Positions 24,376-32,590 of a DNA stretch of 37,259 nucleotides are shown here, in pieces. The notes below the pieces were generated by a model. That model was not told the DNA's origin. It worked only from the letters and a program-made list of their open reading frames with translations, and made no database searches. A program made the position numbers and the translations under genes. Source of the stretch: a virus; IMG/VR virus record IMGVR_UViG_3300020731_000393, positions 1 to 37,259 of that record; one strand, 5' to 3'. Position 1 is the stretch's first letter. The number at the start of each line of letters is the position of its first letter.

Positions 24376-25224
24376 ATGACTCGTAAATTTATTGCTCCTT
24401 CATATTCGGCTGACTATCTTCAAATAGAACGTCCGAGTCCGCTAACCGACAATGCTATAGAACAGTGCATTCAAGATGTACTATTTGGCAAAATGGATCA
24501 CGACATTAGCGATCAAGTGTACACTGATTTTAAAAAAGAAATGACCAGCTGGTTGTTGGCTGGTAAGTTAAACAACTTAACAGGGTTTGATACATTCGAC
24601 CGTGTGGATATTATTAACGGATGCACCCAGTTTATAGACACTATGTATATGCGTGGTAAAGTACAAGTAATACAAGGTGACTACAAATATCATTATAGGT
24701 TAGGCAATTGGCATAGAAGTATTGGAAAACTAGAACCAGGCGTGCCTTTGATAATCGCTATGCCATTTCCCAGCACTGGAGCAATACATACTCAAATGAA
24801 GGAGATACTAGATGAAGCGAGAGACAAAGGTATTGATATACATGTGGATGGCGCTTGGCTTACTTGCGGCCGCGGAATTGACTTTGATGTATCTCATAGC
24901 GCAATCAAATCTGTAAGTATTAGTTTAAGCAAAGGATTAGGCTTAGGTTGGAACCGTATAGGCTTGCGTTGGACAAGAGAACGCCGTGTTGATGCAATCA
25001 CTATTATGAATGACTTTAATATGAATCTAAGAGCCACTGCTAAGATAGGATTGCATTTTATAAGAAACTTTTCTCCAGATTATCTTTGGAATAAACACGG
25101 AGAAAACTACTACAAGATATGCAACGATTTTAAACTTACTCCTACTAATGCTATACAGCTGGCATTAAGAGATGGACACCCGGTTGGTGTAAGTCCGTTA
25201 CTAAGGTATTTGGATGAACAGTAA
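24376..25224 (+). CDS. PLP-dependent aminotransferase-like protein (fold type I)
   Basis: The 282-aa protein has INGCTQFID (phosphate cup), AMPFPSTGAIH, HVDGAWLTCG with D158, and SISLSKGLGLGWNRIGLRW with K186 as predicted PLP lysine. It is paralogous to the protein at 13235, with the same order of motifs and the same truncated C terminus. The ATG at 24376 is chosen because it follows a TAAATA box at the usual distance; the upstream frame to 24325 overlaps the divergent gene. It overlaps the next radical SAM gene by 11 nt. Confidence 0.75.
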   Translation: MTRKFIAPSYSADYLQIERPSPLTDNAIEQCIQDVLFGKMDHDISDQVYTDFKKEMTSWLLAGKLNNLTGFDTFDRVDIINGCTQFIDTMYMRGKVQVIQGDYKYHYRLGNWHRSIGKLEPGVPLIIAMPFPSTGAIHTQMKEILDEARDKGIDIHVDGAWLTCGRGIDFDVSHSAIKSVSISLSKGLGLGWNRIGLRWTRERRVDAITIMNDFNMNLRATAKIGLHFIRNFSPDYLWNKHGENYYKICNDFKLTPTNAIQLALRDGHPVGVSPLLRYLDEQ

Positions 25225-26473
25225 AACATTTTGTATGCACCCATTCACAGGTGTAGCTACTAGAGAAGATGGAGCAATTTGTGCCTGCTGTCGTAGCCAT
25301 CCTGTTGGTTTTATACAACAGAATTCTTTAGAAGAAATTTGGAATGGGGACACAATGAAACGTATACGTAAGTCAGTACTTACTAACATACGCCCACCCG
25401 AATGCGAACCCTGCTTTAAACTAGAGGATCAAGGCGTCGAATCCTTGCGACAACGTCATATAGCGGGCGTAATACCCGAAGCACGTATCAATTTATACCC
25501 TAACGCATTAGACGTTTTAAACGACGATTATAGTATGCCGTTTGAAATCCCAAGTATTGAGTTAAAATTAAACAATTTGTGTAACCTTAAGTGCCGTATG
25601 TGTCACCCTATGGATAGCACAAGTTGGAATGATTGGAATGTAGTAGAAAAATTTTACAAAAAAACGGACAACATTTTATTCCATTTAGTCGAGGAACATA
25701 ACTTAAAAAACAAGCCGTTTTTGGATAAATTTCAAGATAGTCCAGAATGGTGGGCTAGTTTGGAAAAGTTACTGCCCTACTTCCGTCGTGTAGAATTTGC
25801 AGGCGGTGAACCATTGATGGATCCACAACACTATAAAATTTTAGATATGTTGAAGCCGTATGGTTCTAATATCGAATTAAAATATGCTACCAATGGCACT
25901 ACATTGGGAATTAAAGGAGGACGAACAGTTCATGAGTATTGGCCACATTTTAGAAGCGTTGCCGTTAATGTCAGCCTTGACGGCATTGGCTCTGTTTACA
26001 ACTACATTCGCGGTAACAGCGATTGGGAAGAAGTTGTATCTAACATCAAAGAAATACAAAAAATAAAAAACGTAAGACGAGTTGTAGGCGCATGTACCGT
26101 GCAAATTAGTAATATCCTAACACTGGATAAAACTATAAAATACTTTTTAAATGATTTAGGAATTATTTTTCATAGCCACAGAGTAACTTACCCAGAAGTT
26201 TTATCTGCACAAGTGTTACCAAAAGAGCTACAAGTGTTAGCGGTAACTAAACTAACTGCGCTAAAAGAAGAAATTGCTGAATTTAAATTAGTCAAAGAAA
26301 CTCCTGGACTGCTAGATTATACACTAGCACAGATACAGGACAACATTAATTTTCTGTTAGCCAAAGATGAAAGTCATTTGTGGGAAGACTGCGTAGAATT
26401 CAATCGTAACTTGGATCAAACTCGCAATCAAAGTTTTACAGATGTAACTCCTGAGTTCAAACCCTATGCTTAA
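25214..26473 (+). CDS. radical SAM protein with N-terminal twitch-like Cys cluster
   Basis: The 419-aa protein has N-terminal cysteines FCMHPF (C7), ICACCR (C23, C25, C26) and CEPCFK (C64, C67), then CNLKCRMC (C123, C127, C130) and an AGGEP motif further on. The layout matches the proteins at 11322, 17775 and 28552. The N-terminal cluster probably binds a second [4Fe-4S] centre. The frame between the clusters is longer than in the copy at 11322. It begins inside the end of the aminotransferase gene, so the two are likely co-translated. Confidence 0.85.
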   Translation: MNSKTFCMHPFTGVATREDGAICACCRSHPVGFIQQNSLEEIWNGDTMKRIRKSVLTNIRPPECEPCFKLEDQGVESLRQRHIAGVIPEARINLYPNALDVLNDDYSMPFEIPSIELKLNNLCNLKCRMCHPMDSTSWNDWNVVEKFYKKTDNILFHLVEEHNLKNKPFLDKFQDSPEWWASLEKLLPYFRRVEFAGGEPLMDPQHYKILDMLKPYGSNIELKYATNGTTLGIKGGRTVHEYWPHFRSVAVNVSLDGIGSVYNYIRGNSDWEEVVSNIKEIQKIKNVRRVVGACTVQISNILTLDKTIKYFLNDLGIIFHSHRVTYPEVLSAQVLPKELQVLAVTKLTALKEEIAEFKLVKETPGLLDYTLAQIQDNINFLLAKDESHLWEDCVEFNRNLDQTRNQSFTDVTPEFKPYA

Positions 26474-27371
26474 AGTAACTAGTCGATATCCTCATCAAAG
26501 CAGTATTAAGATTGAATGGAATCTTGGCAAACGCTGTAACTACGATTGTAGTTATTGCCCTAGCGAAATACACGATAACTTTAGCCCACACACTGATATT
26601 GAAATCCTTAAAAAAACTGTAGACAAATTGACAACCTTAAACAAACCTGTGCGTCTAAGTTTTACAGGAGGAGAGCCTTGTGTACATCCTAAGTTTGACG
26701 AGCTAATAAAATACTGTAAGCATGTTGGTATTAGTTGGATCAGTGTAACAACTAATGGCACACGCCCTTATGAATTTTACGCAAGTTTACCAGTTGACCA
26801 ATACGTGTTTAGTATTCATTTAGAATACGATTGGAAACGAGTATTTAATACTGTTGAAAGTATTAACAAGTTATCAACTGTAAAAGTCATAGCACAAATC
26901 ATGGCACACCATGACCACATGCCTGCGGCTATACAGTTACGTGCTAGATGCCAGCTAGGGGATATACCTAATACCGTTAGACGTATACGTTGGACCAAAG
27001 GCGATCATGACTTGTTCGACGACATGCGTTATAACGCAAACGATTTAGATTTTATTAAGTCCATGGAATCTACAGTAGAAGCAAATACAGTAGTATGGTT
27101 GGATGACAAGTATGCACAAGTACTATATCATGCCAACGACATGATTAAGAATCATCAGAATAAATTTAAAGGGTGGACTTGCAACGCAGGTATAGAAAGC
27201 CTAATGATAAATTGGGACGGAGACGTGCATCGGGCAACTTGTAGAGTTGGTGGAAGCCTAGGAAATATCTATGAAGGCACTTTCGATGTACCTAGCGAAC
27301 CTGTGGTTTGCGATCGTAATTTCTGTACCTGCGCGGCAGACATTCCTATTACTAAGATCCACACGCCTTAA
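26466..27371 (+). CDS. radical SAM protein of the WTCN-type subfamily
   Basis: The 301-aa protein has CNYDCSYC (C24, C28, C31), FTGGEP, and a C-terminal block GWTCNAGIESLMINWDG followed by CRVGG and CDRNFCTCAAD. The block matches those of the proteins at 19558 and 32583. The C-terminal cysteines are suited to an auxiliary cluster. It overlaps the previous gene by 8 nt, and its 3' end overlaps the convergent gene by 20 nt. It has one upstream radical SAM partner and no oxygenase directly beside it on this strand. Confidence 0.85.
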   Translation: MLKVTSRYPHQSSIKIEWNLGKRCNYDCSYCPSEIHDNFSPHTDIEILKKTVDKLTTLNKPVRLSFTGGEPCVHPKFDELIKYCKHVGISWISVTTNGTRPYEFYASLPVDQYVFSIHLEYDWKRVFNTVESINKLSTVKVIAQIMAHHDHMPAAIQLRARCQLGDIPNTVRRIRWTKGDHDLFDDMRYNANDLDFIKSMESTVEANTVVWLDDKYAQVLYHANDMIKNHQNKFKGWTCNAGIESLMINWDGDVHRATCRVGGSLGNIYEGTFDVPSEPVVCDRNFCTCAADIPITKIHTP

Positions 27372-28389
27372 CACACGCCCAGGCTTTATTGCCTTGCCAT
27401 TGTGTTTCTAAATCGTCCCATAATGTTCCAGCAACAAGCTCTTGTACATTAGTACCATTTAAATTAGGTACACCTAATTGTTTGAATCTAGTTTGTGTAT
27501 CTTCTACTAGTTGGTTTCGTAAACGTTGTATAGGTAGTATTCCTTTCAACGGTTGTTCTACCCAATCACTGCCAACATAACAACAGGGAAATAAATTGCC
27601 TCTCGCATCTACATACAGCTCATGTCTATTAACACATTTAGGAACTATAGTAGCGTTGGCACGTATGTTATCCCATACTTTAATATCTTTAACTATTTCT
27701 TCTAATTTAAGTACTGTGACAGGTTTGAATTCATTAGTTGCTGGTTTAAGGTTGTATTCAAAGTTGCCAGACTTGCCTTGGACTGGGAATTCCGTCATGT
27801 CGTAAAATCTTCCTGTAGACTTGATGTTTACTTTGCGGAATCCTCTACTTAACATATCTTCACGGAACTTTTCCATCTCGTGTTGGTTATGCTCAAACAC
27901 TAGACAATCGATATCAGCAGTGCCTCCAGCTTCGATATAAGCCTGAGCATTTTCCATAATCTTATGCCAGTCAGTGCCTCTTCGATAAAGTACATGGGTG
28001 TCTGCATACCCGTCTACGGCAAATATAACTTCTTGATATTTTCCCATAACTTTAGCAAGCCGTTCCCACCACTGTATACTTCTAGCACTACCGTTAGTGT
28101 GTATTGCTAGTCGTGCAGTAGGATTCACATGGCGTACATGTTCAAATATTTCTAAACAATCACGTGCTATAATTGGATCCCCATAGTTACCGCAAGCAAA
28201 GAAGTTTTCTAAATTTGCTAACCATTCATCTGGAAACCATTCTTGAAACTGTTCAAGTGTTATGTCGTGCTGTCCTACGAATTCTCTATCAGCACCGCCG
28301 TTGTGATTTCTTGCACACATAGGACAAGCGGCTTGGCACTTGTCCGTAAGCTCTATATGTACATCTGTAATGTGTTTAGGATACGCCAT
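27352..28389 (-). CDS. radical SAM/SPASM-like protein with variant GGEP motif
   Basis: The 345-aa protein has CQAACPMC (C18, C22, C25), the radical SAM cluster. The usual GGEP segment reads FACGNYGDP. A C-terminal SPASM-like part has KCVNRHELYVDARGNLFPCC and WACVKAC, which parallels the auxiliary-cluster region of peptide-modifying enzymes. It is the most SPASM-like protein of the set and does not belong to either paralogous group. AGAAGATGG lies at the start. It is the last gene of the long minus-strand run starting at 33551. Confidence 0.8.
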   Translation of the reverse strand: MAYPKHITDVHIELTDKCQAACPMCARNHNGGADREFVGQHDITLEQFQEWFPDEWLANLENFFACGNYGDPIIARDCLEIFEHVRHVNPTARLAIHTNGSARSIQWWERLAKVMGKYQEVIFAVDGYADTHVLYRRGTDWHKIMENAQAYIEAGGTADIDCLVFEHNQHEMEKFREDMLSRGFRKVNIKSTGRFYDMTEFPVQGKSGNFEYNLKPATNEFKPVTVLKLEEIVKDIKVWDNIRANATIVPKCVNRHELYVDARGNLFPCCYVGSDWVEQPLKGILPIQRLRNQLVEDTQTRFKQLGVPNLNGTNVQELVAGTLWDDLETQWQGNKAWACVKACGS

Positions 28390-28555
28390 CTTCTAATATA
28401 TCAAAAAAATCTTTGCCCAGTGTTTGTTCTACTAGGGTGCGTATCTCTTCATTTTGCTGTAAAGTCAGCAACTTCTTATACAATACAACATTGTGCTGTT
28501 GTATCACCATAAATTTTTTAATATAAAATTGATCTGTAAAAACTGGTTCGGTCAT
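28376..28555 (-). CDS. small protein, 59 aa, between two radical SAM genes
   Basis: This frame starts at an ATG forming an ATGA overlap with the stop of the radical SAM gene at 28552 and ends at a TAA inside the start of the next radical SAM gene. The product begins MTEPVFTDQFYIKKF and is helical and acidic at the end (FFDILEDGVS). It occupies the only gap in the run. By position it could be a peptide substrate or partner of the radical SAM proteins, but its sequence shows no leader-peptide hallmark. Confidence 0.6.
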   Translation of the reverse strand: MTEPVFTDQFYIKKFMVIQQHNVVLYKKLLTLQQNEEIRTLVEQTLGKDFFDILEDGVS

Positions 28556-29973
28556 AATAAATGTGCTAACTCCGGAAATATTGTTTTAAAATCTGTACCA
28601 CGCAGGGTGTCCATTCTAGTAATGTATTCCCTAAAGTCTGGAAGTAAGTTTGTCTGGTCTTCGCTATCCATCCAATCTAATATACCTTCCCAACGCTTCC
28701 ATCCGTAGGGATTCTTCTCCCAAAAATCTGAATCTTGTGTGTAGTTGTCCCATAGCCAAGTTTGTAGTTCGGCAAACAGGTTACGTATTTCTGCCTTGTC
28801 TTCTGCGGGTAATATGCGTAAACTTAAAAATGTTGGAATCCAAACTAGATGTACACTTATCAATCCGCCGCCTAATAACTGTCCAACAGCATTGGTGTCT
28901 TGATTTAATTTTTTAAATCCACTACGCACCTTCCATTTAATAAAATCAGGCACATGTTTTATGTTTAATATTTGTACAGCAAAGGCTATGCTGGTAGTAA
29001 TGTTATCAGGAGCGTTCTCCAACAACCAAAGTTTCTTTTCTACCGTTGGCCAATCTAGCGGATACCGTATATAATTTACACGATCGCCCATGCCATCAAG
29101 GCTAACTGCATATTTAACTTTACGGAAATTGCTCCATAGTGCAATCATTTCTTCATCTACTAATACACCATTTGAGTTATAACGTAATAGTATTTGATTT
29201 GCATAGCCACGTTTAATAATTTCTTCCAAGAACAATTTATGTTCTTTAATCATTAAAGGTTCGCCGCCAGCAAAGTATACTTGTTTTATATTAGGAATTT
29301 GGTCATATATTTCTTGCCAAAATTCTGGTTTTTCATACCAGTAGTTGTTGAAATCTTTTTGCTCCCAAGCCATTTGTTTTTTAATTAAAGGGCTTTGAAA
29401 CAGTGGGTATACCTTCTTATGGTCATCGACCCATCTACTACTGTCGTGCGGACTGCACATTATACATTTAAGATTGCAAGTATGTCCTAATCTTAAATCA
29501 ATATATTCTAGTTTATATGGTACAGTGCCGTCGGCTTGTGTTTGTGCTACTAGTTCTGGAATATCAATGTCTTCTTCTTTAAACCAAGTAACTGTTTCCC
29601 ACATACGTTTGCTGGCAATACCCTGGGCTTCCTCATCGTAGCATTTTTTACAACTAGCTGGAACTTCACCAGCTAGCATAGTCTTGCGAACAGACTTCAT
29701 GTATTCATTATTAAATGCTTCGCTAGGTAAGTCATGTTCAAAGTTGGCTGGTTTGCCATCCTCCATCTTAACTAAGCCTACATCATATTCGCCTGTGTCT
29801 GCTCCGCTTGCGTTAGCTACGCAACATATACGTGCATCACCATTAGGGCGAGTAGCTAAGTGTATCCATGGCAACACACAAAAGGATTTACTACCTGAAA
29901 GATTTTCAAGTTTAAGTTGCCATTCGCCTATTTGCGAATCAGCTGGTTGCATCCAGTATACTTTGTTTACCAT
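28552..29973 (-). CDS. large radical SAM protein with N-terminal twitch-like Cys cluster
   Basis: At 473 aa this is the longest radical SAM protein here. N-terminal cysteines FCVLPW (C32), ICCVA (C50, C51) and SCKKCYDEEAQG (C108, C111) are followed by CNLKCIMC (C166, C170, C173) and AGGEP. The stretch FCVLPWIHLATRPNG closely follows the openings of the proteins at 25214 and 17775. The C-terminal 150 residues are rich in Trp and Asp and lack cysteines. It overlaps the upstream oxygenase gene by 7 nt. Confidence 0.85.
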   Translation of the reverse strand: MVNKVYWMQPADSQIGEWQLKLENLSGSKSFCVLPWIHLATRPNGDARICCVANASGADTGEYDVGLVKMEDGKPANFEHDLPSEAFNNEYMKSVRKTMLAGEVPASCKKCYDEEAQGIASKRMWETVTWFKEEDIDIPELVAQTQADGTVPYKLEYIDLRLGHTCNLKCIMCSPHDSSRWVDDHKKVYPLFQSPLIKKQMAWEQKDFNNYWYEKPEFWQEIYDQIPNIKQVYFAGGEPLMIKEHKLFLEEIIKRGYANQILLRYNSNGVLVDEEMIALWSNFRKVKYAVSLDGMGDRVNYIRYPLDWPTVEKKLWLLENAPDNITTSIAFAVQILNIKHVPDFIKWKVRSGFKKLNQDTNAVGQLLGGGLISVHLVWIPTFLSLRILPAEDKAEIRNLFAELQTWLWDNYTQDSDFWEKNPYGWKRWEGILDWMDSEDQTNLLPDFREYITRMDTLRGTDFKTIFPELAHLL

Positions 29974-30527
29974 ATGTTGAATAGATATTTAGGTGTAAGT
30001 CCGCAATTAGTACCTGCATGCCAGTACTTGCGAGAATCCCACTGAAATACATCGCCTTGTTGTTGATTATAAAATACTTGATCTTCTACTATTAAAACAT
30101 GCCCAAACGTGGGTTTACCTATATGACAATGCCAACGTAGTCTGTCTGGATACTTTGCTAGTTCTTCTTCCATATCATTAACGTCCCAATGTATAGGTGC
30201 AAAATGTCCAGGCCATATTCTACTGATCCACACTGATGAATATTTTTCAATATTATAATGTTCGACAAACTTATCCACAATACTTTGATCAAAGTGTGTA
30301 CCAGGAAAAAACATATCCCATTGTACTGTGCCACCATCTTCTACGCGATGATACCCAGCGTCAGTCCATATGTCTGTAACTTCTTTTAATTGTGGAATAG
30401 GATCGCCTGCTTTGTGTTTAGGACCATAGAATGGTCCAGGATGCGTTTCATGCCCGCATTTTTCTAGGCCGGCAATTACTTGATCCCAGTTAATGATAGC
30501 ATTAGTGTTGCCTACATACTTAATCAT
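29967..30527 (-). CDS. 2OG-Fe(II) oxygenase-like protein, Lys at the usual Arg position
   Basis: The 186-aa protein has FAPIHWDVND (H113-x-D115), FGHVLIVED, and KYWHAGTNCGLTPKYLF with H170. The position after the distal His that usually carries Arg for 2OG binding is K180. Lys plays this role in some 2OG enzymes (for example prolyl hydroxylases), so activity is still plausible. It is a tandem paralogue of the next gene (30524). GGAG precedes the start, and it overlaps its neighbours at both ends. Confidence 0.65.
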   Translation of the reverse strand: MIKYVGNTNAIINWDQVIAGLEKCGHETHPGPFYGPKHKAGDPIPQLKEVTDIWTDAGYHRVEDGGTVQWDMFFPGTHFDQSIVDKFVEHYNIEKYSSVWISRIWPGHFAPIHWDVNDMEEELAKYPDRLRWHCHIGKPTFGHVLIVEDQVFYNQQQGDVFQWDSRKYWHAGTNCGLTPKYLFNIW

Positions 30528-31090
30528 TTTTCTGCTCCCAGGAAGTGAAACAAATAGTAAGGCTCATTACCCGCATTAGTTCCAGCATGATAATCTCTAT
30601 AACTATTCCACTCATAGGTCATGTGTTGTTCTATATTGTAAAAACATTCGTCTTCTAATATAAACACATGGCCAAATTTAGCCTTGTCCATAAAGCATAC
30701 CCAACGAACTAACTTGTCTCCGTTGGCTAACCATTCTTCTTCTTTATCTTCAACATCCCAATGATAAGGAACACAGTGCCCAGGCCACACTTCGCTAACA
30801 AACACACGGCGAGGTTCTGCATTTACTAACTCGGCAAACTTTTCCTGAACACTTATATCAAAATGCTCACCTGGGTAATAATCATACCATTGTATATTGG
30901 CAAAATCGTAGTTGGCCTTTTTCCATGTATCCATAATACCGTTATAGTAGGTAGTTTTTAAATCTGGATTGTCTGTTACTCTATCCATAACTGTGACTGG
31001 TGTATTAAAATCCCCTGTCTTAGGCACAATCTGTTTTAATACAGCATCCCAGTCGATTAATGTATGTGTTGAAAATTTTCGTTTAGACAT
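30524..31090 (-). CDS. 2OG-Fe(II) oxygenase-like paralogue lacking the distal Arg/Lys
   Basis: The 188-aa protein matches its neighbour over the core: CVPYHWDVED (H110-x-D112), FGHVFILED, and RDYHAGTNAGNEPYYLF with H168. Where the other copy has K180, it reads PYY, with no basic residue until the C-terminal tail. It may have lost 2OG binding or use another contact. A tandem duplication with divergent fate is the simplest reading. GGAGTAAAACC lies upstream of the ATG. Confidence 0.6.
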   Translation of the reverse strand: MSKRKFSTHTLIDWDAVLKQIVPKTGDFNTPVTVMDRVTDNPDLKTTYYNGIMDTWKKANYDFANIQWYDYYPGEHFDISVQEKFAELVNAEPRRVFVSEVWPGHCVPYHWDVEDKEEEWLANGDKLVRWVCFMDKAKFGHVFILEDECFYNIEQHMTYEWNSYRDYHAGTNAGNEPYYLFHFLGAEK

Positions 31091-31787
31091 TTGGTTTTAC
31101 TCCAAATATGCTTTCGTATATCCATGCCATAGATTCGTCGCCCCATTTAACATGCTGTCCCAAAGAACCTTTAAACATGTTTTCTAAATTGTATCTACCA
31201 TTAATTAAATCGCCAGTTTCTTGTAGTCTAAACAATGCTGTTCTGTGTATAATACCGTCCATGTACTTTGCTTCAATAAACGGATCGGATACCGGGACAC
31301 ACCCATACCAATCGATTACGTGCAATTTACCCCAGTGAATAAAATAACAATGAGGATACATTGTAAGTTTGTATATGCCTTCATCGTATTGATCCAGCAT
31401 AATATCGTGTAACTGCTCTCTCCATGTAGGGCAATAATTTTCTAATTTACGACCACTATAGATTATTTCGTTGCAAGTTTCACCATGCCATTCTAAAAAT
31501 ATTCGTTTTTTATCGTAGTCTACTTCTAATATTCTAGGCGTATAACTCTTATCTTTAAAACGTTCAAGGTAAAATAATTCTTTCTCAAAGAAATAATCTA
31601 CTACTTCTGGAGTATACAGTTCTCGAATAGGATCTTCGTGTCGCTGGTATTTGTTAGCCCAATCGTAATTGGCACAAAAAACTGTACGTTCAGGATTAAT
31701 CAACGGCTCGTAAGTTTGCTGAGCCATGCATCGGGTATGATCTTCACTGTCTAATTTGTAAAACGGAGTCCAGTTATCTATATTCAT
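31083..31787 (-). CDS. kinase-fold protein, paralogue of the protein at 21407
   Basis: The 234-aa protein has RILEVDYDKKRIFLEWHG, then YKLTMYPHCYFIHWGKLHVIDWYG. The order and spacing match its paralogue at 21407. The metal-binding IDW is kept but the catalytic HxD position reads differently (LTMYPHC), so it may bind nucleotide without classical kinase activity. It lies between an oxygenase pair and the cold-shock fusion gene, with overlaps at both ends. Confidence 0.5.
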   Translation of the reverse strand: MNIDNWTPFYKLDSEDHTRCMAQQTYEPLINPERTVFCANYDWANKYQRHEDPIRELYTPEVVDYFFEKELFYLERFKDKSYTPRILEVDYDKKRIFLEWHGETCNEIIYSGRKLENYCPTWREQLHDIMLDQYDEGIYKLTMYPHCYFIHWGKLHVIDWYGCVPVSDPFIEAKYMDGIIHRTALFRLQETGDLINGRYNLENMFKGSLGQHVKWGDESMAWIYESIFGVKPNV

Positions 31788-32590
31788 TTTCGTGGATTAT
31801 AGCCTACACGTGGTTGGTCGCTAAAGAAGCAACTGGCAATCCACTTACAGCCCTTGGTTATTAGTTTGCTTTCATGTATTGTACTCCAATTAGTTTCTTC
31901 GTCATAACCTTGTTGGAAATACAGGAATGATCCTTGCTTGGGTACAATGTTTACATCTAGTTTAGGAAAATAAGTTTCCCCGCCTTCGTAGTCATCATTG
32001 AAATAAAATATGCCAGTACCTACTCTATCGCCACCGTACTTATAATAATTTATTTGTCTCGGGTCGTATGGGTAATCGTGATGCAGATCTAAAAATTGTC
32101 CTTCTTCATAGTTATATACATCAATGGCTTCTATGTGGCTATATGGTATACGTGCTGTATTGACAATAGCTGTGGCCAATATGTCATAGTCTATCGGGTC
32201 TACTCCGAGACTAATACCACGTTGCTCCACTAGTTCAGTAACCTGCGCATAACTTTCTCGTCTGCTTTCTGATCCTGAGTTAGGATTCATGCCTCTACCA
32301 GAATGCTTGGCAATAATGTTTTCACAAAATTCTTTAGATAATATGTTATCAAATACTGATATTCTAGGCTTATCTAAAAATTTACGTTCAGTTACCGAAC
32401 TGATAACACGAACATTTGTAGCACGATTATCTACTCTATCAAACGAAACTTGTTGTAATTCGAAGAGTGTAATAGGTTCTGAAATAATATACTGTCTTTC
32501 AACCAGCAGTTGTGCATAATCGTTATTAGCAATTATGAATCCATACTCTTTGGCATCGTTATACCATTTAACTATTCCGATTTCAGACAT
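31784..32590 (-). CDS. cold-shock-domain / prolyl-4-hydroxylase-like fusion protein
   Basis: The 268-aa protein combines two domains. Residues 1-65 are a cold-shock domain: GIVKWYNDAKEYGFII parallels GIVKWFNxxKGFGFI of CspA, and QQVSFDRVDNRATNVRVIS parallels its last strands; the RNP1 and RNP2 aromatics are partly changed. Residues about 75-260 are a prolyl-4-hydroxylase-like 2OG oxygenase with LDLHHDYP (H170-x-D172), FNDDYEGGETYFP, IHESKLITKGCKWIASCF (H239, K246 or K249). The ATG at 32590 follows AAGGAAAAAC; the ATG at 32620 would overlap the upstream gene further. The fusion suggests oxidation of RNA or an RNA-bound protein. Confidence 0.8.
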   Translation of the reverse strand: MSEIGIVKWYNDAKEYGFIIANNDYAQLLVERQYIISEPITLFELQQVSFDRVDNRATNVRVISSVTERKFLDKPRISVFDNILSKEFCENIIAKHSGRGMNPNSGSESRRESYAQVTELVEQRGISLGVDPIDYDILATAIVNTARIPYSHIEAIDVYNYEEGQFLDLHHDYPYDPRQINYYKYGGDRVGTGIFYFNDDYEGGETYFPKLDVNIVPKQGSFLYFQQGYDEETNWSTIHESKLITKGCKWIASCFFSDQPRVGYNPRK

